Part shown: positions 14,191-26,519 of the stretch, one piece after another
How the letters are laid out: the number at the start of each line of letters is the position of its first letter
Numbering within the stretch: position 1 is the stretch's first letter
Assembly: GCA_008711295.1 (NCBI GenBank)
Contig: VUYV01000014.1
Span: 7,921,112-7,985,111, forward strand
Reading direction: 5' to 3'
DNA from: Anarhynchus alexandrinus
Taxonomy: Eukaryota > Chordata > Aves > Charadriiformes > Charadriidae
Length of the DNA: 64,000 nucleotides
The notes under the pieces: generated by a model
What the model saw: only the letters and a program-made list of their open reading frames with translations
Databases searched by the model: none
Told to the model about the DNA's origin: nothing
Translations under genes and position numbers: made by a program

Positions 14191-14232
14191 TGCACACAGA
14201 TACACACATATATATATATATGTATATTTAAT
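14191..14232. repeat. CA/TA dinucleotide microsatellite
   Basis: A stretch of ACACA-type dinucleotides passes into an alternating TA run (about 14206-14221) and then TGTATATTTA. It is a short, imperfect compound microsatellite. Confidence 0.8.
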
Positions 14233-14685
14233 GTGCATCCTGTATTTGAAATCTCACCTACGTCCACACCAAGCCAATTTATGGGTAGATGATGGAAGGT
14301 CATAATTAGAATTAATTAATCCAGTGGGAAATCCATTCCCAGGCAGCTCTCAGTAAAAGGCAGATTGGCAATGTGAGGAGGATAAGCTGTACTTCTAAAG
14401 CTCTTCTTAGATATTCTTGTCACTTCCAATATCCCCCGGGGTGTGAACAGGTCTAATCTCCCACCCTGGGAGCCACCCATTTTACTGGTGTGCACTTTCT
14501 CGCAAGGAGGAGAAGCTGAAGACATAGTCCAACACCTTAAAGATGCTGGTGAAATATAGACACAGAGCATCTTCACAGTCTGCTTCCCCGGATCCCTCCA
14601 AACAATCCAAATGGAAATAAAAATCTCCATCCAAGCCCAGTTCGGCCCCTGGCACATATGTAGAAGCAGGGTTGTGGTTTCTGAG
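14233..14685. other. unique non-coding sequence
   Basis: I see no gene. The minus-strand open frame of 137 codons at 14316-14729 runs into the ancient repeat that follows and has no recognisable domain. Confidence 0.45.
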
Positions 14686-14802
14686 TATTTTGGGGGACAA
14701 ACAGAGGCACAACTGACTATGCGGTTCACCTGGTCGATGGTGGAGCTAGAACCTGAAGCCTGGTGCTACCATCTACTGGACCACGCTGTCTCCCATACAG
14801 AG
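14686..14802. repeat. ancient SINE/LINE 3'-end remnant (MIR-like layout)
   Basis: The order of words matches the old amniote MIR/L2-type pattern: ACAGAGGCACAACTGA, then GGAGCTAGAACCTGAAGCC, then CATCTACTGGACCACGCTGT. In intact relatives these correspond to the 'cagaggcac...', 'gagctgggatttgaacc' and 'accactagaccacactg' blocks. The copy is heavily diverged and I cannot assign a subfamily without a repeat library. Confidence 0.6.
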
Positions 14803-16184
14803 AACGGGTGCCTGGCTTTTTGGAGAAGGAAGCAGATGTTTTCTCAGTGCCAGACATTTCCGAAATTTTGTTGTATGGAAGCTAAACAGAAACTTTAGCA
14901 AGAACTGGATTTTGTGTTTTGTTGCAAAGCAAAATGATTTTTCTTCAATAATCCCATTCCGCAGTGTTTGCACCATCCCTCCTGAAGCAAGACGCGCTGA
15001 GGATGCGCTAAAAAGTTACAACTATTTAGTGGTGGCACCTCAATAGTACTAACAGTCTTAATCATGGAGCAACCCACTCTACATGACCCAGCATAAAGAC
15101 ACTACAGAAAATCAGATTTTGCCCAAAGGTGTTTCTAATCCAAATAATTTTAATAATAAAAAACAGGTATTTTTTAAAATAGGATAAATCAGAGTTTGCC
15201 CTGAAAATTTGGAAACCAGAGGTTAAAATGAAAAACCATTCCATCAGAGAAGATAAAATTAGCTGTGGTCTAAATTTCACCGCAGTATCTCATGAGCCTT
15301 TGGTGTTCTTCAAATGTCCCACACGTATATTAGTTTTATACCCACTTGAGAATGAAGTCATTTTCACATAGGATTTTTAATGCTTAATTATTCTTCTTTT
15401 GTTCTTATCTCTGTCACTATCTGAGTTTTAAGTTGTTTAGTTGCTCAGTGGTTCGAGTTTTCCAGTTTCCTGAAGAGAGCGTGCAAAGGTGATGAGGAAA
15501 AAGGTCCCACTGACACAAATGGGGATTTCCAAGAGAGGGCACTGTGGCCGGATGGACAGACCCAGCTGTCCAGGGACAACATCAGCACCCAGTAAATGCC
15601 AAATTCAAACTCACGGGGATTAAAACCGATGTGTGTCCTCACCCAGTTGCATCTCTACTGGCACCAGCCTCATACCTGTGCCCACGCAGGGGACATTAAC
15701 ATCCCGTTTTTAACAGCCAGCCACCGCTCAAACTGCCCTCTGAAATGTGATGTTGGCGATAAGAATGTCCAGACTGGCTGCATTTATCTCCATCAAATTT
15801 CTCTAGAAACTACATGTGCTTTATCCTCCTTCGACTCAAGCTTGTAAAAATGTTTACGTCCCATAAAATCCTTGGGAAAGCCCACAAATCCACGAACATT
15901 TCAGCAATGCATGCCTACCCAAAACTCTTGTGTTTCTTAATCCCACTCCCTTACATAGGCATTTTTAAATATTATTTCTTAAAATGAGAGAAAATCCTGG
16001 AGAAAACGTGTAAAAAGATGATCAGAGTTTAGAATGCATTTATAGAACTTAAGGGCATTTTCCTAACCCGTTGTAATTATCCTTAAAAAGAGCGTAAAAC
16101 CTCCAGGAAGTCCAGATATAAATATACACTACTGAAGAATTAAAGGCGTGTTGAGGTAATAAACGCAGAAGTATCCAATGACCT
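14803..16184. other. unique non-coding sequence
   Basis: AT-rich sequence with no recognised gene, RNA or transposon. Open frames do not exceed 95 codons. Confidence 0.5.
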
Positions 16185-16262
16185 GGTCTGGCTCCCATCA
16201 GATCAAACAGAGAGCACTATTGCTGTCAATGGGACACGGATCCTGAATTAGCCACAGGGTGT
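16185..16262. repeat. possible ancient amniote repeat remnant
   Basis: The words GGTCTGGCTCCCATCAG, GCTGTCAATGGGACACGGAT and CCTGAATTAGCCAC resemble, in order, the 'tcaatggga ... caggatcaggcc' block of old reptile/bird repeats. Similarity is weak and rests on reading alone. Confidence 0.35.
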
Positions 16263-19200
16263 CCGGGGCGGAGGGACGGTTGTTCGAATCATTGATCACG
16301 GGAAGTCGATAGCAGCTCACAGCGGTTGTTTAAAGTCGGTATCAGTTGGGTTTGGGTGTTCCGCACTGCCTTTCCCTACCATTTTGGGTCTCTGGTTGCT
16401 TTATGCACCTTGATAATGACACACTTCTTTTTTTCTTGAAGTATTAAATTTGTTTGTGGATTTTAGCATATTGAGCTGGGTTTTAAGGAAATTCTTTTCA
16501 TTCAGCCAAGATGCTCTTAATGGGTGATTGCAGTTACATTCCCCAACAACTGTTTCTTCACTGAAAGAGGCGAGGCAATCTTTTAAAACCACTGACCATC
16601 CAGCATTTCCCATCAAAATGCATTAGAAAATGGCACTACCAGTTCAGGACACAACTCCAGGAACCCACCAAAAGAAATATGACATTTTAGCCTGCAAGTG
16701 ACTCATGGGGCACTGTGGCCAAGGGGGCTGGGCAACTCCTTCTTCCCAAATGGGTGCTGAAGGGGGCCAGGAGCTGGGCTGGCTCTCAGCCAGGGGATGC
16801 CAAAATCCCTCGGGAACCTGCTGCTTGTCAAACTGGGCAAAGGAAGGGCATCTCTTGATAGGTTAGCAGAATTGGGATGGAAAGGGTGATTTCCAAGGAA
16901 AAGCTCCCAGACATCACTGAAACACCTTGAACTGATGTCTTAAGTCACGGTCAGACTTCTTCTGATTAATAGTTTGGTCATTTTACCAGTGAACTGCAAG
17001 CCTGGGAATGGCAAATTTTTGCCAATCCTTTTCTTTTCTTTTTTTTTTTTTGAAAAAATTGCATGTTAAAAATTAAATTTAACCAGGACCCGTGTCCTCA
17101 TAGCTCTGCCTGGGGAGACATCATCTCACAGGTTGTATGAGTAACTGCCACTCCTGCTGCCACGGCTTTGGTAAAAAGAGGTGATTTGGAAAGGAAACGC
17201 TCTGGAGAAATTAAGGCCTTTTATACAGGTAATCAACTGAAGTGAGTGAAAGGGCTTTCCCTCCCGAGAGCTCCTCGCCCTAGTGGAAGCGATTCTATAG
17301 ATGCTATTTTGAAAGCATGTCATATCCATTGTGTTTTGAAACATTTAATTATTTGTGACTCCCTTCAGCGTGGGAGCCTTTCCTCAGCAGTGCTAGGTGG
17401 GGTAGTAGTCTCATAATCATCTCCTGAATATCGCGTGGAGTCAGTCGCTGTGGGATGGGGAATCGGTGACGGCCAGATATTTGGGGGTTGGGTGCCTTGG
17501 GGTTCAACCCAGATTTATGCTCCGGGTATTTAGCTCGTGGCATGCAGGCGTGCCTGAGTTTATACTACGGTTTTGTGTATGCAGTCATCCCCATTAATTT
17601 GCATTTGATTTGAAAACAGATGACTTTGGTATTTGTAGGTCTGTATGCACTTTTGCTGTTAAAAACCCACTCGTGAATGCTTACAGTAATCTGGAAAAGT
17701 TACACAGCTGTATCTAAGGCATTATCAAATGTATCCTTAAAGCAGATGGCTCATAAAAATATGCATGTGCTTGGAGTATTTGGATCTACCATCCCCAGAA
17801 ACCGTCTAGAAGCCAAGCTAGAAATTAGAAAGGCTTAATTGTAGAAAATTAGGCTTAATTCAAGAAATCAACTGCTCTCAACTTTCTCTTTTAACTAAAA
17901 TAAAATCCAACTGTATCGAGTACCCTCATGCACCGAACAGAAAAGCAGCCAGACTTGGGTTTTGTCCTACCAACTGTACACGAGGGATGCTTGAGGGACA
18001 ACCACCCCCTTAAGATAAAACCAGAAAGCAGTTCTTACTGTTAATTTCCCTACGTGTATAAACATTTCTCAGTGTTTTAAGTGAAATCAGCTCTTAGTTG
18101 TCTGCAGAATGGGGGTTAACTCCCTGGAGAAACCCAGGGAGTCCCAGCAAGCTGCTGGAAGAAGCTGACCTTTGGTACCTGTAAGTGGAGCAGAGAGGCG
18201 GCCGCTCCTGCCAGCTGGGGTGATAATCCCCTTTGCCTCTGGTAAGCGATAGCTGATAAGCCTGCACCGAATTAGTTGGTGATGTTTATTTATCAACTGG
18301 GTCTCTTTTCACCACTGCTAAGTTACTCAGAGTCAATTTTTTGGGGAGGGAAGCTTGGTTTAGATTGCTCATAGGTGAGGTTATGAATTTGTGCTGGCCT
18401 CCCCCGGGCAGGTATGTGGGTAGATGTGTTTGAGAGCAGCTCTAAATGTTTGCAGTAGATTTTTCTGAGAAAGAAAAAGCAAAAAAACAACCACCAAAAC
18501 GTCAACATTCCTGGAATACCTTCTGCCAAAGCTAAATGCCCTCATTTTTGTTCAGACTGGCTGAAGGAAGAGGCAGTACCTGGCTTTCTCGTGGCTGCTA
18601 GGATGCTGGCGATGCTCGTTGGGGCTCGTCAAACAGCAGCGGGGTGGCCCATGGCATTTGTGCTCCCTTTCCATGTCCCAAGCATCCCAGCTGTGTGAGT
18701 TACAGCTGTCCCTAGTAGGAGGCAAGAGCAGGGCGCTGAAGCGGGGACAAGCGCTCTGCTCTCCCTAGTTTTGAGCAGGATTTATACCACAAAAGACATT
18801 GGCATTGCCAGTGGTGTAAAACAGGTACATCTCCTGAGCGGCCAATTTTGCTCTTCTCTATGCGGACCTCGCCTGGGTCACATCTGCTCATGATCCATCG
18901 CTCAAGTAGCCTTAAACTACACTTGGACGTCCTTTCTCAGGACAGGCATGGTCACAACAATTCTGTGCTGAGAAACTGGAGTGAGGCTTTTCTGGACTTT
19001 CTGGATTCAGTGCCCTTAGATACCCCCTTTCAGCGTGACACATATATGTAAGCATATATATGTATGGATATATGACACGTAGTTAGGCATATAGGTATAC
19101 GCTTATCTCCCGCTAAAGTGAAAGGATCACTGCTTTGAAGGACTTACTGTAAGTGGGGAATAACATGAGGCTGTGCAATGTTTTAAAATATACCTCAAAT

Positions 19201-22200
19201 GGACAATTTGCCGTGGCTTTATATTGCTTTGTGACCCAGCGACATCCTTGAACAAAACCTCCTGCTCCCTTCTCGTTTCCTGGACATTAAAAAAACAATG
19301 CAGTGTGCAACTGAAAGCTCTATTAAGAACTGAAAAAGAAATTATGTGACAAAATCACATGGCAGCCCAGCCAGGGTTGTGCTTCATTAGTAAGCCTTTT
19401 TCTTTTTGTCTGCTAATTTTTGGTTCTCTCCTCAAAAGGCTTTGTGCCACTGGGCTGGGGGACCTTAACAGAGGTGGAAAGAGCTTTCTCAGGCAATGAA
19501 AAGGTGTATTACCTTCTGTCTGGGAATAGGAAAGGAAAAAAAATCTCTTGCTGTTGATGGAGGGCATGTAATGTCACCCCAAGCTTCTGTCCACAAGGGC
19601 TGTGTGATGGATTTCATCATTCCTTGTACAAGTGGGGATGCGCACATGGGACCTTGAGGACAGAAATGGCCCTGTCCTACAGGAGGGCCCAGTAAATGAG
19701 CCCGTGAGAAGTGGCCCTGTGCTGGGGGTTGGGGGTACCTAAGTAGCTTCAGACACACATGGAATGACTGGGGATGGAGTAGGCAGAGGAGACGCAAAAT
19801 CTGACCCCTAAGGAAAAACGGAGAGCTATCACAGCTCTACCTTAGGCAGCATCCATGCTACTAATGTCGTGTTAGAGATTGTTTTAAGTGAAAATTATAC
19901 TGCTTTAACTGCATCCTCAAGCAAAAGAAAAAGCCATGATAAAAGTATGTGGGAACCATCACTTATGTGGAGAACTGTTTTTCCAACCCCTTGTACTCAC
20001 AGAGGGATGAGTGTGGGCACCAGAGGACAGCCAGAGGATAAGCAATGTGTCGGTATCATCACTGTAAAGTCGGTGGCTTCAACTCTGGGCTAAGTGGGAT
20101 GGGATTCATCGATCCACATCCCCACTCAAGTTGGGGAGACATAGCCCAGCTTAAACCTGTCCCAACCTCAGTCAGTGCTGTGATGATGTGGGCAAAAAAC
20201 ATGGATTTCAGCTAAAACCGAAGCAGGAGCCTATGTTAGCTGCAACACGAAGTCATGGCCAGATGGTTACCATCCAGCAGAGGAATAATGAAGGTATTAA
20301 GGTTAATTCAACAGGCTTAAGTCTACAGGTGGTCTTAGAAGGCTGCACTCAAGTAACAGAAACCTGCCACCCTTTCCTTGCCCTGGAAGCGTGGAAGCAG
20401 CAGCGGTGGACGGAGGCTCGTGTGATACTCCCGGTGCAGGTTTAGTGCTGCGGAGGATGTGCTGGATTTCCCCGGGGTGGAGGGGGAGGCTGCAGACCTG
20501 CCTTCCTGAGCGGGGAGCGCCGGGGGAGGAGGACAGAGGAGTTTGAGAAATTCCGAGCTTTTAGTAAGGAAATCTGTGAAGCATAGAAATGTCCGTGGAT
20601 TAGAAAATTTTATCTACTGTCATGTATAAGACTAGTTAAAAATTTCCAGCGGGGTTTCCCTTTATCAGTGTTATTTCCTGCGCTGTAGTCACAGCCTGTC
20701 CCCTGACAGGCGTGTTGCTGCTTTAAAATTACGACTTTAATAGAGCAATGAGAAGAACCTGCTGTTTTATTTTGAACACCGGGGAGTGGCAACCCTTTCA
20801 ACTTCACCTGCTCGCAGGGATGGAAAAAGAGGTTCAGGAGGTGCAGGGTGTCACCCCCAGGGAGGAGGTGGCACAGCAGCATCAGTGGGGAGCGTCACCC
20901 CTCAGCTGGGAACTGATGGCTCCGGGGATGCACCGTTACTCAGCTCACATCTGGATCCCACAGGAATCCATGACATGCTCTCCAGCACTAAGGCCTCCCA
21001 ACAAGGGGTGTTGTCCATCCATGCAGTCCAAAATGGGGTGTTCACCTGACCTTCTCAGCCCTTCGCCCCTGCAGACCTCCCCAGCTGTCCCCACCAAGGA
21101 GTTGGCCTGAGACCAAGCCCAAGAGCAGAGGCAGTTGCGTTTCAGTGCCTGTGACGGTGCCTGTTGAGTCTGTTAGCCCAGATGTGGCCCATGGGACCGA
21201 ACACGTAAACCTTCTCCAGCACAGCAGGTAGTCACACTTCATTTTTTTTCATATTTTCTCTCCTTTGCTGGGGACTCGGTCACATACATGAGTTGTTCCC
21301 AGTTTCTCTGCCTCGACAGTCTTTCCTAACGGCATCCAGCATCCCTCACAGGCAGCCCTTTGTTAGGAGAGCTCGTTTCACCTGGGGAAGAGGTGGGAAA
21401 GGCTGATCAAAGCACATGGGTTCCTCCTCAGCTTCTTTTTGCTTCCTCAGTTTATCCGGGTCAGCGTTTGAGCACATTTGAGTCCATCCTGCAGAGCAAG
21501 GGAGGAATAGGACCCTTTGTTTGCTTGTTGCTAAAGCACCTTACTTCTAATTAGCAGAGTGGTTTAATTAACTTTAGTCAGAATCCACCTGGTTTTATTC
21601 CCTTAGGGAATAATGGGGGAATAGCATGCAAGGCAAACAGGTAACATCCTCTCCTGACACTAATTCTCCAGGGCATGGTCCTGATTTCTGAAGGCTGCTC
21701 CAGGCTATCTTCTCCAGACGCTTTGAATCTAAGGAAGAAATAAAAATATGGCGTGTGAATAAAGTTCATGTGTGGGGAGGAAGGTTGACTTTGACTGACT
21801 ATTTGTTTCCTCAAGTGGTGGTGGGGAGTTTTTGAGTGACTGCAAACAACTTCTGAACAGCTTAGAGCAGAACTTGGGAAAATAAACCCAATGGGGTTTT
21901 TTTTCAGCTGAAAATGATGTGTACAACGTCATCCTTTCCTGCCATGCCGAGACCCTCATCACTCAGAGGAACAAGCACTTGCTGCTACAGACTTTAAGCG
22001 TATAGATCAGAGAAGTGTTGATGGATGGCTACTTGTACCAGCTAGGTCTCCCCCCAGACCTAGGTACAGGAGGTTTATAATATACTATATGTGGCATGAT
22101 ACATTTGCAATATATTCTCAATATCACCATTATTAAGTATGGATTTGTTGGATTTTTGGCATTGCAGATAGTGTCTCTGGGAAGCACAGGACCAGAGATA

Positions 22201-22399
22201 TTTGGGTATGGCACAACAAAATGAAACATTTTCTAGGTATTGTGAACCTGGCTGCACGGACCCCTCGCCTGGCTGTAGTCTGGGTCATCTTCTGCCTCCC
22301 CTCCCCAACGGGGCTGGCAGGGCACTTGCTGTGGTAATGGGTTTTTTTTGGTTTGGTTAAATCTACTGCTTTAATCAGGGCTTCTGGTTCTTTCTTAAA
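16263..22399. other. unique non-coding sequence, no gene recognised
   Basis: About 6 kb with no gene or transposon that I can recognise. Open frames stay at or below 120 codons (20748-21110). The GC-richer part (about 19650-21240) contains several overlapping frames on both strands with low-complexity translations. Short alternating AT runs lie at about 19038-19072. A T-rich tract lies at 17036-17051. Confidence 0.5.
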
Positions 22400-24320
22400 G
22401 TGTTGCTACTGATTATTGTCAACGAGGGAAAAAAAATGCCCTTCTCTGAATGCTGCACTAGCACAAAGTATCCTGTCTTTATTATTTTCAATTAATATTA
22501 AGACTGAATAGTGCAGCTTTGGCACCGTATAAAGTGTGAACAAGGCGAATTAGACGAGAGATTACACATTTTTGGCATTCTGGCATTAGCTAAAATAGTT
22601 TAAGCTTTGTCTTTGGTGGTGGTCTTAAAGCAAGTGGAATGCAAGGGTGGAATTCAGGACCGACTCCGGAATACCCTGGTGTGAATTTCTTCCTTTAGAA
22701 GAGAGTGCTTAATTCCACATATTAACATGTTGGGCTATCTTACTAAAAGTGAAGTTACGCTGATTAGTTACACTACAGAAGCTAAAGTATGTACATCTGC
22801 TTGAAGCAGGCATTTAATGGCAGGAATAATGGCTAACTTTGCTCATGTAACGTTTCACTTTAAGCGTCTCGAGATGCACATAACCGACACTACAGCTGGG
22901 AGAGGGTTCTTTTTTTTATTTATTTTTATTTTCTTTTAAATAAGCAGAATTCGAATCGTTTATTTTTGAAGTTATTTCCTCCCCGCAGATTACAAGAATT
23001 TCACCTCCTTCCTTATTACAAGAATTTCACCTCCTTCCTCGCTAAAATGAACTCCTCTCCTAAAGTAAAACTATGAGGAATGGAACTAGAAAGGTAAATT
23101 CTTAAACTTTCTTTAAAATATGCCGTTACACAATAAAGGTGCCGGTATTGATTAAGCCCAGGTGGTCGGCTCACCCAGCAAACAGATATTTTACAAAGCT
23201 TTATTATGCCTCATTAGAATTCACTCCTTTAGAAGATTTCTAATTATATTGTCTAATAAAACTAAACCTTCGAAGCTATTTGCATATTATATGAAGAAAT
23301 CTCATACAACAAACTCACAGTGGATTCAATTAACATAATAGCTAATTATATATCCCATCAGCCTTTAGAGTAGCTCAGCATTCATGTTGCTCCTGTTTTA
23401 GCCTAGAGCAAAGGAGGTTTGAATTTTCACTTCTAAATATTGACTTTTAACTAATATCAAAAATGATTTGAACACTTTTGTGGATGAAAAGATAATGATT
23501 AAACTACATGAAACATTTTATAAAGACTTCTTTCAAAGTCTTTGAAACAATTCCTATTTCAACTTAAAGCTTTGCGTATTATCCATTCCGAGTCTGTCTA
23601 TATTTTATAAAAAAAATGACCAGATATGTCTAATTGTTTTGACAAATGTTTGACTGACAGCTCGGTTATTTTGAAACTGCCTACTTCCTGCAGTCACATT
23701 TTGTATATTTTTCATTGCACTTTGTAATGCAATTGTATTCTTGGCCGGTTGTGGTATCTATCAAGCAAGAAATTTAGGACTAGATTAACAGAGACATAGT
23801 AATGAACAGGCATTTGAGCACCCTATAATTGACTGTTATTAAGGTGTCGTCACAGTAGTCCATAATGAATTCCCTTGTTTTGTTTTGAATTGGATGAGAT
23901 ATTCTGAAAAAAAAAACCCAAACCCAAAAATAAATGCAAAAGTTTCCTTCAACCTTAAAAAAAAAAAAGCTCCAAAGAAACAAAGCNGATTTCAAATGAT
24001 TCGAAGGTGCTTCCGATTTTGAAATGCTCAGTAGAAAAAGCAGGGAGGGAAGGATAAGATTTTGGGACTTATTTGAAAACTTAAAAAAAAAATAATAATC
24101 ACGTATTCATCAACCTCCTTGTCAAATGTAATGAAAAATCTGCTGGATATCATATTTATATTTTTACAAAAGATAGCAGATAAAGTTTGTTGCCGAGTAA
24201 ATGGTTTTCTCCCATTACAATGATGGCTGCCTTTTCATTCATATTTTAATGAGGTTAGTATCTCTGAGACAGCTTTTTCGGGGTGGAGGCCCATGTCTCC
24301 GGTACAATTACAATAGGAGT
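22400..24320. promoter_or_regulatory. candidate conserved non-coding (enhancer-like) block
   Basis: This AT-rich block has no simple repeats over most of its length, no recognised transposon, and many homeodomain- and POU-like words. Examples are CTGATTAG at about 22759, ATTTGCAT (an octamer in reverse complement) at about 23279, and GCTAATTATATAT at about 23341. Such texture is typical of deeply conserved vertebrate enhancers near developmental genes, but sequence reading alone cannot show conservation. A 25-base direct duplication sits inside it (22988-23040). A single undetermined base is at 23987. Confidence 0.35.
22988..23040. repeat. tandem duplication, about 25-26 bp unit x2
   Basis: The unit TTACAAGAATTTCACCTCC followed by TTCCT occurs twice back to back with essentially no divergence, which suggests a recent local duplication or an assembly artefact. 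Confidence 0.9.
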
Positions 24321-25450
24321 TGCTTTATTGACAAGTACTATTCAAAATCTTCACAGTATAGAAAGAAAGGCTTTAGTTTTCCACCACTTGTCCAAATACT
24401 TATTCCTCTCTTACTATTAAAACACTTTCAGAAAGAGCGCTCTCAACTGCCTGGAGCCCTGTACGCCCGGGCAGAGCACAGCTCAGCTCAGCGAAAAATA
24501 CTTTGCTTAAATTCAAGTTGCGTTTATTTCTGCAGAAATTTCCCGAGGCAAAACCCAACAAATGGGCCACAGGAATTAATAGATTATCCTGGCGGCTTCT
24601 GCATCCACGGGTTTACAAGAAATGCGCTCATCTAATCATAGTCGCTACCCAAAGTGTGAGTCTGACTCCAAACAAGTGAGGGAAGACAAAGTTTTTCAGA
24701 GATTACGCACCCAATGTGTAATTCATTGAAGAGAAACAAAACAATGAGTAAATCCAACTGTTGGCAAGTTATGCTCTTATGTTTTTATTCATCTTCTTTA
24801 TGTATATGCTATCTCTAAAATACTTTTCATTGCTGTAGCAGGGGAATACAGCCCAAATCTAGATATGATGCTAAATACAAGCCACGCTCAGCCTGAACCA
24901 CATCACGTAGGTGCCAGTACGCGTACAAAAACTTTCTCGCGCATCCAAATCAAAGCACGTGCAGCAAAACCCTTTCTGTAAATTTTTCGGGTTTGTCCCA
25001 TGAATTTTGAGGGTTTGTTATTTTTTTCCAGACATTGGATGCATTTTCTCCAGGGTCGGTGCTCGGCTTTGCGGCACGTGGTGGCGTTCAGGAGATGCGC
25101 GTGCCCTGTGTTTGGGCAGGGTACCCTGGGGCATCTGTGGGCTTTGGCTCAGCCACGCTCACGGTGGTTCCCGACCAGCCAGCAAGGCACGGGAAGGGGC
25201 TCCAGAGGGGCGACAGGTGATGTGACTACACACCTGAATATCGGTTGGAATATAGACATGGAAAAATCTTTTTTCCCCCAGAATTTAGAGAGTAAAACCC
25301 TTCTGCTTATGGTACTGAATATCTCTATGTGTAAAGAAATACAGCCATGAAAAGTGGCTTTCCCCATCAGCTGACTTAAGTTACTGTCCTGGAAGTAGCT
25401 TAGAAGGGGGATGAAATTCAGTGCAATTTATTTCTATAGCAATCAGGTTG
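24321..25450. other. unique non-coding sequence
   Basis: The plus-strand open frame of 144 codons at 24201-24635 overlaps the start of this segment, has no recognisable domain and is flanked by no splice signals. A CpG-richer patch at about 25050-25220 has three overlapping short frames, which is what low stop density gives. Nothing else is recognised. Confidence 0.45.
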
Positions 25451-25535
25451 CAAAAAAAAAAAAAATCCCTCCTGGAGCAACACTGACCTCAATAGAAGTG
25501 ATGCCAGGGCTGAAATTAGATTGTGAGGTTGAATC
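25451..25535. repeat. possible ancient amniote repeat remnant
   Basis: After an A-run (about 25452-25464) the text CTGACCTCAATAGAAGTGAT and GCCAGGGCTGAAATTAGA resembles the 'tgacttcaatggaagt...ccagggctgaatttggcc' block found in old amniote interspersed repeats. The copy is short and diverged. Confidence 0.4.
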
Positions 25536-25622
25536 TCACCTTCCGTTGTAAGGGCTGTAACGCCTCCCTCCCGCATTTGCAGGTTATTTTATTTTCTACC
25601 ATCAGAAAATGCCACATATTTC

Positions 25623-26180
25623 TTTTTTTTGGGGGGGGGGGGGCAGCACTTGCCCTGTGTCTGAGCGCTGCCGGAGCCTCTGCACTCCCCACCCCGGCGG
25701 GAGGAAGGAGCAGCGGAGTTTGGAGCACAAGTTTCAGACACAACTTCTGCCACCGCCTTCCTCTGCCACCGCCTTTTTTTTTTTTTTCACAGCTTGTGGG
25801 ACATTGTGTTTTCCTGAAGAAAAATATTTGCATCCCAGTGGATGAGACGGACTTTTAATAGCAAAATGTGGTTTTGTACGAGCCTGTCTTTACTATAAAA
25901 TAGGTTACGCTGCCCTACAAACAGGGTTGGGAGTGACAGACTGCAGGGTTTTTTTTCCTTTTTGGTTTTTTTTAGGCACTTTTTTGCTTTTCCCAGACTT
26001 TTTTTTTTTCCGGTCTTTTTTCTTTTCATCTTTTTTTTTTTAGGCACTTTTTTGCTCTTCCCAGGTTTCATAAAAAGTAGTCTCCCCATCCCGAATGCGA
26101 CTGGGGGAGGGAAGGATTTCATAATGGGCCCCGGCGCAAGAAGAAGACGAAGGGGAAAGAGAGAGAGAGGAAAAAAAAAA
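25623..26180. repeat. cluster of homopolymers and short tandem duplications
   Basis: T8 runs directly into G13 at 25623-25643. A 16-base unit (TCTGCCACCGCCTTCC) is duplicated in tandem at 25746-25777. Poly-T tracts at 25950-26041 hold a second duplication, in which AGGCACTTTTTTGC begins at 25974 and again at 26042, 68 bases apart. A GA/A-rich tract closes the cluster at 26148-26180. The lysine-rich minus-strand frame at 25787-26122 is a by-product of these T runs. Confidence 0.85.
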
Positions 26181-26189
26181 ACCCTCTAA

Positions 26190-26455
26190 GCTTTAATTTT
26201 AATTCTCCTGCCTTTATTTATCTGATTTGTGGCCAGATGGTGGTGAAGCAAGGCAACCCCTTTGTGCAAATGAAGCCCACATGTGAAAGTCCTTCTGTAA
26301 TGTAATCATTGAGACCGGAAGGGTTCATACTGTGTCTGAAAAGAGACAATGGAGCCGGGATATATCAACATCGCCGAAATCGAGTTCATTTGCGATGCAG
26401 GCCCTTTGACTATGGTTGTCATGAAAACTTCCTACTTTGATCAGCAGAGGGTGGA
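26190..26455. promoter_or_regulatory. candidate conserved non-coding element upstream of CpG block
   Basis: This is a complex, repeat-free segment with recognisable factor-site words: GATTTGTGGCC (RUNX-like TGTGG), CCAGATGGTG (E-box), TGTGCAAATGA (POU-like) and TGTAATCATT. It directly precedes the GC-rich block. A 54-codon open frame with a good start context begins inside it at 26349 (see the findings). Whether it is regulatory DNA or a short coding exon cannot be settled by eye. Confidence 0.35.
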
Positions 26456-26508
26456 GAGAAAAAGAAGAAGAAGAAGAAGGAGGGAGAAAAAAAAAAAAAA
26501 AGAAGTCT
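26456..26508. repeat. AAG/A-rich purine tract
   Basis: GAGAGAAAAAGAAGAAG-type triplets pass into AGGAGGGAG and then A15 before GAAGTC. It is low-complexity DNA and generates spurious Lys/Arg/Glu-rich frames on the plus strand. Confidence 0.9.
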
Positions 26509-26519
26509 TCTAAAGGGGC

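Noticed and set aside
16275..16300. tRNA B-box-like word GTTCGAATC
   Set aside because: There is no A box at the right distance and no cloverleaf can be drawn around it.
24201..24635. 144-codon plus-strand open frame
   Set aside because: It lies in AT-rich CNE-like DNA, has no recognisable domain, and no start or splice context supports it.
25787..26122. Lysine-rich 111-codon minus-strand frame
   Set aside because: It is generated by poly-T tracts and a local duplication; no conserved protein is resembled.
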